Both the position numbers and the translations under genes were made by a program. DNA of 64,000 nucleotides. Source: CAZTDD01 sp964612675. GTDB taxonomy: Bacteria > Hinthialibacterota > Hinthialibacteria > Hinthialibacterales > JAKPRU01. How positions within the stretch are numbered: position 1 is the stretch's first letter; the number at the start of each line of letters is the position of its first letter. The stretch is taken from assembly GCA_964612675.1 (NCBI GenBank), contig CAZTDD010000008.1:1-64000 (forward strand), written 5' to 3'. Below the pieces are notes generated by a model. It was not told where the DNA came from. It did no database searches and worked only from the letters and a program-made list of their open reading frames with translations. Below are positions 25,835 through 33,137 of this stretch, in pieces.

Positions 25835-27265
25835 CTATTCGATGTTGATAACCACCCGCTGGTATCTCGTTGATGGAGGAGCACCGTTATCGGTTACCTC
25901 GCAAATAATGTGGACAGTTTTGTTCTTCCCGGCATCGCTTGGTATCGTAAGCAAGGCATCCTCTTTATCGGCATTCTGGATATCGATAGATCCTTCATAG
26001 GTGTCCGCTTCCTTATATCGCCACCACCGAAAAGTCAGTTTGTGACCATCAGGATCGGTAGTTCCTTTCGCGCTGAGTTTTACTTTTGCCCCAGGCTTCA
26101 CATTCAAATCATTCGCATGAGTCAGTTTAACCACCGGCGGGTGGTTGGCTTCTTCATAGGATTTCACACACCAATCCGCCCGTGCCGCGAAATCATTTTG
26201 AATCGCATCAATCCAGCGCCACTGGGGTTTGAGATACGCAGTGAGTTTCTCGTCATGTGGAATTTTCTTTTTTACACGCGAGCGTCCCCACGCCGAACCC
26301 CCATACCACCGTCCTTCCGGATACTGGTATCCAGGTTCCGGCACAGGATCAAGCCATGTGTTTTCGCGCACCTTCACAAAACGGCCGCCCCAACCGCCCC
26401 AGCCGGGCGACTCCGTACTGCGTAAACCGGTCGGTATGACATGCAGAAACGAAGGTGAGTCGCCCTCGGAACGGAAACGGCCATTCTCATGCGCTTTGTA
26501 CAAGGCAAGCAGAGGTCCGTGATCCTGGAGGAGATATTGGTTCATCCATTCAGCGGAATAGTAACGCTTCATCTCCTCGGGTATCTGCTTTCTCTGATGA
26601 TCATAAGCCATAGCGATAAACTGGTCGGAAATAATCGTGGGAATGTTGTACTTCCCCCAGTTTGGACGGATATAATCTTGGTAGGTGGAATCCTGTTCCC
26701 AGATAAAGAAGAGCCGTATCTTGTTCGCCACATAAGCCATTTTCCCCGTGTGTTCTTCTTCAATCGTTTTGAGGGCTCTGGCAATGGTATTCGGACCACC
26801 CCAGGCCTGGAGCCAGATGGGGCGGTCATCCGATTCATCCAATAAGACTTCGACTATATGCTGTGAACCAGCAGTAATTTCTTCCATTTCACCTTCCGCT
26901 TTCACATTCCCAAGAAACGTGCGGGCTTGCAGATACTTCGGTGTGGGATACTGTCTGTCATGCTTCACTAAATTTGGATAGATTTTTTCATAAGCATCTA
27001 AATAAGGTTGAACCCAATCGTCCCCGGCCCAATTGTGCCCCTGCCAATGGTATTGAGAACTCGATGTGATTATCCCTTCGATGTCCCATTCATTTGCATA
27101 GAGCAGAAACCGGACCATAGAACACTCGTCATCAATTTCTCCGTCACTCGTAGCAATAACACGGGGCTTCTCAGCTGTTGCACCATTGTGGCAAACCCCA
27201 AGCACAGCGACAGCCAGTAAAGTCGACAATACGCGCATCTTAATTCGGAAACCATACATTTTCAT
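25835..27265 (-). CDS. Sde182/DUF1593 nucleoside-hydrolase-like secreted protein
   Basis: The 476-residue product starts with a signal peptide (MRVLSTLLAVAVLGVCHNG) and the NH-like domain, although its metal loop is shortened to SDGEIDDECSMVRF. Other blocks are DDRPIWLQAWGGPNTIARAL and GDSPSFLHVIPTGLRS, and the C-terminal beta domain is present (LSAKGTTDPDGHKLTFRWW). GAGGAG precedes the ATG, which overlaps by 4 bases the stop of a broken small gene. It heads the triplet. The three paralogues are diverged rather than near-identical, so the amplification is old. Confidence 0.85.
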   Translation of the reverse strand: MKMYGFRIKMRVLSTLLAVAVLGVCHNGATAEKPRVIATSDGEIDDECSMVRFLLYANEWDIEGIITSSSQYHWQGHNWAGDDWVQPYLDAYEKIYPNLVKHDRQYPTPKYLQARTFLGNVKAEGEMEEITAGSQHIVEVLLDESDDRPIWLQAWGGPNTIARALKTIEEEHTGKMAYVANKIRLFFIWEQDSTYQDYIRPNWGKYNIPTIISDQFIAMAYDHQRKQIPEEMKRYYSAEWMNQYLLQDHGPLLALYKAHENGRFRSEGDSPSFLHVIPTGLRSTESPGWGGWGGRFVKVRENTWLDPVPEPGYQYPEGRWYGGSAWGRSRVKKKIPHDEKLTAYLKPQWRWIDAIQNDFAARADWCVKSYEEANHPPVVKLTHANDLNVKPGAKVKLSAKGTTDPDGHKLTFRWWRYKEADTYEGSIDIQNADKEDALLTIPSDAGKNKTVHIICEVTDNGAPPSTRYQRVVINIE

Positions 27266-27444
27266 TTTCTAACTCCTCGTAATGTTTCGGCGGCCCGGTC
27301 AAACAAGAGCTCCATACCTTCTGCATGCCCGCGAATGGATGCGTCGGTGCACCCTGCGTCTCCGAGGGCGTCCGTGGTGTCGAGTATCTCATCGTGGGTT
27401 AACGAAGAAGTCGGCACAATCACTGTGAATTGGTATTGAAACAT
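27262..27444 (-). pseudogene. Truncated copy of an 85-residue small gene
   Basis: The 60 codons give MFQYQFTVIVPTSSLTHDEI onward and match the first 53 residues of the intact 85-residue gene at 36746 nearly perfectly, then break into LRGVRK and a stop that overlaps the ATG of the first Sde182-type gene. The homologue continues instead with LQVAISSAISDVERAGYRV. The Sde182 gene cluster therefore appears to have been joined into this gene. Confidence 0.75.
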
Positions 27445-27618
27445 GATTGGCCAACTCCCTGCCTTCGTTTCTTGTCTTATGATCGCGTTGCTCTAAGGGA
27501 AGTATAACGGATAAGGCGTCTGGGATGCCACCTCTCCCGATGAGTTGTACTGGCCCGTTGACATGGGGGATGAACGTTTGTAAAGTATCTGCGTAGTTAC
27601 TTAATCGAAGAGACAACT

Positions 27619-27900
27619 GTGACCGATCCAGAAAAACAGGCGCGCATTTTTAAGGTCTTATCTGTAAGTACACGGGTGCGGATGATCGAGTTTTTGAAGC
27701 GTCGGTCTCTTTGCGTCAACGCCCTCGCCCGAGCGCTGGAGATTACGCCGGCGGCGGTATCGCAACACCTTCGCATCCTGCGGGACGCGGGAATCGTCAT
27801 CTCGGACAAGCGGGGTTATTTCGTCCATTACCGGATCAACGAGAAAACACTAGCCGAATGGAACAAAGTCGCAGAAAAACTGCTCGGAACGGATAAGTGA
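27619..27900 (+). CDS. ArsR-family winged-helix transcriptional regulator
   Basis: The 93-residue protein starts at GTG and has the compact ArsR fold: ARIFKVLSVSTRVRMIEFLK, then the recognition helix region ALEITPAAVSQHLRILRDAG and the wing DKRGYFVHYRI. Metal-binding residues of the ELCVCDL type are not present apart from a single Cys (RRSLCVNAL), so it may respond to something other than arsenic or zinc. It is followed on the same strand by a Cys-rich peptide and a DsrE-like protein that it probably controls. Confidence 0.9.
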   Translation: MTDPEKQARIFKVLSVSTRVRMIEFLKRRSLCVNALARALEITPAAVSQHLRILRDAGIVISDKRGYFVHYRINEKTLAEWNKVAEKLLGTDK

Positions 27901-27967
27901 AGAACTGACGTTTTTTTTGACCATTGAATAAGCAAGTACGAAATTACCTAAACAAAGGAGACTGATC

Positions 27968-28126
27968 ATGAGCGAAAAGAACAGTTGCTGCCAGAAGCCC
28001 GAACACCTCAAAGGGAAACCGGAGGAGTGCAGCCCGGAGCAGATCAGAGAATGCCATGGTGACGTCAAGACGCACCCCTGTTTTCCCCAAGACGAAAAGT
28101 GCCAACAGGAAGGAGAGCACGTATGA
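27968..28126 (+). CDS. Cys-rich 52-residue peptide
   Basis: The peptide starts MSEKNSCCQKPEHLKGKPEE and has six cysteines (CC, C, C, C, C) spread through a charged chain. AAAGGAG lies before the ATG and the stop overlaps the start of the DsrE gene (ATGA), so the two are co-translated. Small proteins of this kind occur beside DsrE-like genes; a metal- or sulfur-handling role is plausible. Confidence 0.75.
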   Translation: MSEKNSCCQKPEHLKGKPEECSPEQIRECHGDVKTHPCFPQDEKCQQEGEHV

Positions 28127-28443
28127 AGCTCGGGATGCTTATCACCCAAACCGATCCGGAGACTGTCTTCAACGCCTTGCGCCTGGCTCTTTACAGTCTG
28201 GAACAGGGCGATGAGGTGCGCATTTTTCTCTCGGGCAGAGGTGTCGAGATTGACGGGATTGAAGACCCGAAATTCAATGTGAAAGCGGAGGCTCAAAAGG
28301 TCCTGGACGCAGGGGGAGAGTTTCTCGCCTGTGGAGCGTGCCTGAAACTGCGGAACTCCGAAGGATCGGAAGTGTGTCCGCTCTCGACTTTGAAAGATCA
28401 ATATGAGGTCGTTCGGGATTCGGATCGGTTGGTGACGGTTTGA
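28123..28443 (+). CDS. DsrE/DsrF-like sulfur-relay family protein
   Basis: The 106-residue cytoplasmic protein shows the DsrE fold pattern: MKLGMLITQTDPETVFNALR, GDEVRIFLSGRGVEI and a Cys pair GACLKLR...EVCPLSTLKD. Members of the family carry sulfur on such cysteines or act as peroxiredoxin-like proteins. It is translationally coupled to the Cys-rich peptide and sits behind an ArsR-type regulator, forming a three-gene operon. Confidence 0.85.
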   Translation: MKLGMLITQTDPETVFNALRLALYSLEQGDEVRIFLSGRGVEIDGIEDPKFNVKAEAQKVLDAGGEFLACGACLKLRNSEGSEVCPLSTLKDQYEVVRDSDRLVTV

Positions 28444-28470
28444 TCCTGCTGCTTGTGAAAATTGCCGGAG

Positions 28471-28655
28471 CGGCAAAAAGCTAGCGGGGTGGAACAAGAG
28501 AAGTCTTCAACCCCCTCTGTATCTCCCCTTACTGCAGCCACGCAAGCGCGGCCCCTTTGGGGGAGAAAACGGAACCCCAGTGTTTTCTCTTTTTCCTCCC
28601 CCGAAGATCGGGGGAGGTTAGGAGGGGGTTGACATCGAAGAACCACTTTTTGCCG
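28471..28655. repeat. Dispersed intergenic repeat, copy C
   Basis: This 185-base copy begins CGGCAAAAAG and ends CTTTTTGCCG. It holds the hairpin CCTCCCCCGA-AGA-TCGGGGGAGG and the phrases CAACCCCCTCTG and GGAGGGGGTTGA as an outer inverted pair. It lies between the DsrE operon and the ABC exporter genes. Confidence 0.8.
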
Positions 28656-28699
28656 AAGCACCAAGATCGATCCGAGCACAACAAGCGTGGAGAGGATGA

Positions 28700-29686
28700 A
28701 TGGGCGCTGACAACAGGACTGCAATCGAAGTCCGAGGCCTGGCGAAGCGATTCGATGAACTGCAGGCCGTCGCGGGTGTGGATTTCGAGGTGTTTCAAGG
28801 GGAGTTATTCGGTTTTCTCGGCCCCAATGGCGCGGGAAAGACCACGACCATCAATATGCTTACAGGTCTGGCGCGCCCGGACTCGGGTACGATTCGTATC
28901 GGCGGTATCGACTGTACAGGTCACCCCAGAGCCGCCCAGCATCTTACCGGTGTGGTTCCGGACGAAAGCAACCTTTATCCGGAACTCACCGGCTTTGAGA
29001 ACTTGTGTTTTTGTGCAGCGCTGTACGGAATGCGCAAGGCCGATAGACAGGCCCGAGCCAGGGCGCTTCTTGACGATTTCGGCCTGACCAACGCGGCACA
29101 TCGCAAGTTCGGCGGCTATTCCAAAGGCATGAAGCGCAAACTTACGATCGCTGCCGGGATCATCCACGAACCCCAGATCCTGTTTCTGGACGAACCCACC
29201 ACCGGTCTCGATGTTGCCAGCGCCCGCCAGCTGCGGCAGCTGATAGCCGATCTGCATGGGGCTGGGACCACGATATTCCTGACCACCCACTACATCGAGG
29301 AGGCGGAACGGCTTTGCGACCGGATCGCGTTCATTGTGTCCGGCCGTATTGTGCGGGTCGACACGGTTGAGCATTTGCTTCAGCCGTTTCAGGAAAAACA
29401 TGTCGTTCAGATCGCATGCGACAACGCGCTGAACGGAGTACAGAGCAGCCTGTCGGAGACTTTTCCGGATATCGAATTCACGATTCTGAAGCACGGCGTG
29501 ATACGGGTGGAGGCGGACACCCCCATTCGCGTGGGGGCACTTGTCCGCTTTCTGGAGGATCAAGGGGTGGAAGTAACCGAGGCCCGCAAAGTACGACCAA
29601 GCCTCGAAGATATCTTCGTGAGAATCACCGGCATCGAGGTCGATGCGATGCGTAAAGAGAAAGAAAAAAGGGGAGGCGGTCAATGA
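28700..29686 (+). CDS. ABC exporter ATP-binding protein (NatA/drug-type)
   Basis: The 328-residue protein has a Walker A GPNGAGKTTTINML, signature YSKGMKRKLTIAAGI, Walker B ILFLDEPTTGLD and switch TTHYIEEAERLCD. A C-terminal extension of about 90 residues is typical of ATPases of ABC-2 type exporters. GAGAGGA precedes the ATG. It overlaps the permease gene by 4 bases, so the two form one transporter. Substrate unknown; the RND genes downstream suggest export of a toxic or envelope compound. Confidence 0.93.
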   Translation: MGADNRTAIEVRGLAKRFDELQAVAGVDFEVFQGELFGFLGPNGAGKTTTINMLTGLARPDSGTIRIGGIDCTGHPRAAQHLTGVVPDESNLYPELTGFENLCFCAALYGMRKADRQARARALLDDFGLTNAAHRKFGGYSKGMKRKLTIAAGIIHEPQILFLDEPTTGLDVASARQLRQLIADLHGAGTTIFLTTHYIEEAERLCDRIAFIVSGRIVRVDTVEHLLQPFQEKHVVQIACDNALNGVQSSLSETFPDIEFTILKHGVIRVEADTPIRVGALVRFLEDQGVEVTEARKVRPSLEDIFVRITGIEVDAMRKEKEKRGGGQ

Positions 29687-30420
29687 AACTCTGGGTCGCC
29701 TTCTGGAATATCCTTGTTAAAGATATGCGGACCTATTATTTGAAACCGCCGAACATCAGTTGGGGACTTGTTTTTCCACTGGCCTGGACTGGGATGTTTT
29801 TCATCAAATCCGGAAGCGGGCTCGGAAGCATATCGACACTGCTTCCAGGTGTCGTGGCTGTCTCTATCCTGTTCGGCACGACGTCGATGCTGGCAGTGAC
29901 AGTCACATTCGAGAAGAAAAACCGTTCCTTTGAGAGACTCCTGTTGGCACCTATTCCGCTGGATCTGCTCATGCTGGCCAAGACCAGCGGGGCCATCCTG
30001 TTCGGTGTGGCGAACGCTTTTGTGCCTGTTTTCATGGCCGCTTTTCTAATCGACCTGTCGGAGGTCGCCTGGGGCGTGTTTCTGCCGGCTGTCTTTATGA
30101 TCGCCGTGGCCTCGACGTTTCTGGGTCTTTTTATTGCCGTGGCGGTGAGCGAGGTTTTCGAGGCTCAGACTTTCTCCAATTTCTTTCGTTTTCCCATGAT
30201 TTTTCTCTGCGGGCTTTTCTTTCCTATCGAGAATCTCCCGGTTTTCCTGAAGCCGTTGTCGTATGCGCTTCCTTTGACCTATGGAGCCGACGTGCTTCAT
30301 GGGGCGGTCCACGGGGCGCACATCATGCCGTTTTTTCTCGACCTGACCCTCCTCGGCGCATTCTGCGTTGGCTTGTTCATCGTGAGCCTTCGCAACATCC
30401 GGAGGCGCTGGATTGCCTGA
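29683..30420 (+). CDS. ABC-2 type transporter permease
   Basis: The 245-residue protein has six hydrophobic helices, the ABC-2 fold, and the conserved stretch IFLCGLFFPIENLPVFLKPL between helices 4 and 5. It begins inside the end of the ATPase gene and would dimerise in the inner membrane. The stop region overlaps the sigma-factor stub. Confidence 0.92.
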   Translation: MKLWVAFWNILVKDMRTYYLKPPNISWGLVFPLAWTGMFFIKSGSGLGSISTLLPGVVAVSILFGTTSMLAVTVTFEKKNRSFERLLLAPIPLDLLMLAKTSGAILFGVANAFVPVFMAAFLIDLSEVAWGVFLPAVFMIAVASTFLGLFIAVAVSEVFEAQTFSNFFRFPMIFLCGLFFPIENLPVFLKPLSYALPLTYGADVLHGAVHGAHIMPFFLDLTLLGAFCVGLFIVSLRNIRRRWIA

Positions 30421-30616
30421 CTCCCCGCCCAGTGACGAGTCTCTGATGCAGGCTGTTCGAGACGGAGATGTCAAGGCCTTCGAGGAGATTGTCAGGCGTC
30501 ATCACAGGTGGACCTGGCGGATCGCCTGTCGATTCCTTGCGGATGAAATTCACCAACCGAATGGAGTTGATCGAGGATGCGAAAGTGGTCGTTATTTCTA
30601 CTTGTTGCGGGTTTGA
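30413..30616 (+). pseudogene. ECF sigma-70 factor stub
   Basis: The frame starts at TTG overlapping the permease stop. Residues DESLMQAVRDGDVKAFEEIV, RRHHRWTWRIACRFLADEI are the start of sigma region 2 of ECF factors. After about 45 codons the homology ends and the frame runs into the 5-prime part of the TolC-like gene, stopping at 30616. The rest of region 2 and all of region 4 are missing. A deletion appears to have joined the front of a sigma gene to the efflux genes. Confidence 0.7.
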
Positions 30617-31986
30617 TCCTGTTGGTTGCTTTCAATGGATGCGTCGTTATGCACCCCACCGATCCATATCTGCCTGTCGACAGCGATGCGCCGACCGTTT
30701 CTGTGCAATCGGACAAGCCGTCGTCCGCGGGATTACCGGCGAAGCCGATCGCCTTGCAGGAGGCCATCGAAATCGCTTTGTCCAGTAATCCCAACGTGGC
30801 CGCGATCGGCTGGGATGCCGCCGCAGCCCACGCTCGGCAAGAGCAGGCTTTCGCGGAACGGCTGCCCAGGATTGGCACGACAGGCGCATATAGCCAACAT
30901 CTTGACGAACAAAGGCTTCTTCCTGTGGGTCAGCCGGGGGAGCCGGCGGTTTTGAGTCGGGACATTCTCTCCGGCGACGTGGTTTTGTCTCTGCCGCTGG
31001 TAACCGGCGGTCGACTAACAAATCAGGTGAAAGCGGCCGATCTCCTCCATCAGACCGCGGTGCATCGGCTTTCCCGTAGCCGGGACGAGCTTGTTTTCAA
31101 CGTTTCCAGCGTTTTTTTCAGCATTCTTGCTCAAGAACGTGTTATCGAATCTCTCGAGTTTTCGCTAAAGACGTTGAAAGAGCATGTCAAACGTGTGAAT
31201 GCGTTGATCGAAGCGCAGAAGGCCGCCAAGGTTGACCGAATGCGCACTGAAGTCCGCCTTGCGGATATTCAACAGCAATGGGTGCGGGAAGAGAACCTCC
31301 TGACCACCCAGCTTCGTATCTTGGCCAATTTCCTCGGAGTGAAAGAACGCATGGATCGGACTTCATTGCAGGGAGAGTTGGAATTGAAGGAAACGATAAC
31401 CGTCCCGGACTTCGAATCGGCACTCGCAACGGCGCGGAATGAGCGCGATGACTATCTGGCGGCACAAACCGCCCTCGAGGCTCAAGCGAGGAACGTAGAC
31501 ATTGCCAGAGCGGAGCGTTGGCCGACCGTCTTTCTTCAAGGGACCTATGGCGGGCGTTGGGCTGTTGGACCGACAAGCGGAAAGGGAGATGACTTCGGCG
31601 ATGTGGGCCGGATCGGCCTTGCGGTAGAAATGCCTCTTTTTGAAGGAGGACAAATCGACGCCAGGATTCGCGAGCACCGCGCCGATCTTGCCGCCGCACA
31701 GGAACGGCTCCGCGAGCTGGAACTGCGGATTCGGCTCGAGGTTGAAACGGCCTTGTCCTACGTCCGGTCTTCTGAAGAACGGCTGGAGGCCATCCGAAAA
31801 TCCATTGAACAGGCCCGGGAGAGCCTTCGAATCGAACAGCAGAAATACGATCTTGGCAGGGGTGCCATTGTGGACGTACTGGATGCGCAAGCCGCCCTTC
31901 TGGATACAGAGACGACTTATTATCGGGTGCTCGCCGAGCTGCAGACCGCCCTGGCGCAACTCAAACTGGCGATGGGGGAAGAATGA
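30577..31986 (+). CDS. TolC-family outer-membrane efflux protein
   Basis: The 469-residue product has a lipoprotein signal (SLFLLVAGLILLVAFNGC), as in NodT-type outer-membrane factors. The two repeated OEP domains are seen: PIALQEAIEIALSSNPNVAA and QALE-type helices in the first half, and GRIGLAVEMPLFEGGQIDARI, GAIVDVLDAQAALLDTETTYY in the second. It would form the outer channel of the RND pump encoded next. It overlaps the adaptor gene by 4 bases. Confidence 0.93.
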   Translation: MRKWSLFLLVAGLILLVAFNGCVVMHPTDPYLPVDSDAPTVSVQSDKPSSAGLPAKPIALQEAIEIALSSNPNVAAIGWDAAAAHARQEQAFAERLPRIGTTGAYSQHLDEQRLLPVGQPGEPAVLSRDILSGDVVLSLPLVTGGRLTNQVKAADLLHQTAVHRLSRSRDELVFNVSSVFFSILAQERVIESLEFSLKTLKEHVKRVNALIEAQKAAKVDRMRTEVRLADIQQQWVREENLLTTQLRILANFLGVKERMDRTSLQGELELKETITVPDFESALATARNERDDYLAAQTALEAQARNVDIARAERWPTVFLQGTYGGRWAVGPTSGKGDDFGDVGRIGLAVEMPLFEGGQIDARIREHRADLAAAQERLRELELRIRLEVETALSYVRSSEERLEAIRKSIEQARESLRIEQQKYDLGRGAIVDVLDAQAALLDTETTYYRVLAELQTALAQLKLAMGEE

Positions 31987-33137
31987 AAGTGAAAACCGTT
32001 TTGACATTCCTGGTTCTTGGCGGGCTGACTGTGGCCGGGATATTCTTCTTTCGCGGTGACAGCTCGGACGAATCCGAGACCGCTCCATCCTCAAACCGAC
32101 AACAGCCGCCGGCGGTAGAGGTGATGACGGCGCGAAAAGAAACGGTGTCGCTCAGTCTGGAGCTGACCGGCTCGGTGGAGCCGTACCGAGTTGCTCGCCT
32201 GGCTTCGCCCGCTGAGGGTCCGGTTCACAATCTCCGTGTGCGTGAAGGCGACCGAGTGAAGGCTGGCGATGTGCTGCTTTCCATTGGGCGAAAGGAGGGC
32301 ATCGACGCGTTGATTGCCTCGTTGCGGGAGGAACTCAAGAAGGAGGAGGATAATCTACGCAGGACGCGCGAACTGGTGGAAAGCGAGGCTCTCCCCGGCG
32401 AACAGCTCGATCAAGCCGAAGCGGCCTATGAGAAAATACGCGCGGAATTAGTCAAGGCGCAGGAAACCGCCCGAGACTATTCTATTACCGCTCCCTGGAA
32501 CGGTGTGGTTTCCCGTGTGCTCGTTCGAGACGGTGAGTTTGTAGCACCGCGTGCGGCCGTATTGGAAATGTACGATCCATCGAGCCTGGTGATTCGCGCG
32601 GCGGTCCCTGAAAAGCACGCCGCGAACGTCGCTATGGATATGCAGGTAGACGTCCGTTTGGATGCCTATTCCGGTTCCGGTGACAATTTGAAAGGCCGGA
32701 TAGAGCGAGTTTACCCCTACCTTGATACCCGCCTCCGTACGCGCACCATCGAAATCACTCTGGATGACCCGTTGGACCTTCTCCCGGGCATGTTTGCCCG
32801 GTTGAAGCTGTTGCTCAAAACCGTGGATGATGCGGTAGTTGTTCCCGTCGAAGCGATTGTGATGACACCGAAGGGGCAGAAGGTTTTCGTGCTACGGGAC
32901 GGAAAGGCCATCGCAAGGTCGGTGGAAATCGGTATTGAGGAAGAGAACCGAACGCAACTTGTTGCCGGCATTGAGCTTGGCGACAAGGTAATTATCGCCG
33001 GCAACGAAAAACTCAAGGACGGCGCCGCCGTAAGACTTTCGAAGAATGGAAACGCAGATAACACGAAGAAAGGAGACGGGGCTGAACCGCCGGCTGGAGA
33101 GAAGAGCAAGGCGAGAGGCGACCGGCAAGGAAAATGA
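31983..33137 (+). CDS. RND efflux periplasmic adaptor (membrane fusion protein)
   Basis: The 384-residue product has an N-terminal anchor (TVLTFLVLGGLTVAGIFFF), a split lipoyl/barrel-sandwich domain (GPVHNLRVREGDRVKAGDVL and ITAPWNGVVSRVLVRDGEFV) around a coiled-coil hairpin (SLREELKKEEDNLRRTREL), and a beta-barrel part. The final 30 residues are charged and low in complexity. It overlaps both neighbours by 4 bases, as expected for a co-translated pump. Confidence 0.94.
   Translation: MKVKTVLTFLVLGGLTVAGIFFFRGDSSDESETAPSSNRQQPPAVEVMTARKETVSLSLELTGSVEPYRVARLASPAEGPVHNLRVREGDRVKAGDVLLSIGRKEGIDALIASLREELKKEEDNLRRTRELVESEALPGEQLDQAEAAYEKIRAELVKAQETARDYSITAPWNGVVSRVLVRDGEFVAPRAAVLEMYDPSSLVIRAAVPEKHAANVAMDMQVDVRLDAYSGSGDNLKGRIERVYPYLDTRLRTRTIEITLDDPLDLLPGMFARLKLLLKTVDDAVVVPVEAIVMTPKGQKVFVLRDGKAIARSVEIGIEEENRTQLVAGIELGDKVIIAGNEKLKDGAAVRLSKNGNADNTKKGDGAEPPAGEKSKARGDRQGK

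Noticed and set aside
28805..29683. Minus-strand open frame of 292 codons opposite the ABC ATPase
   Set aside because: The plus strand has all Walker and signature motifs; the antisense reading has none.
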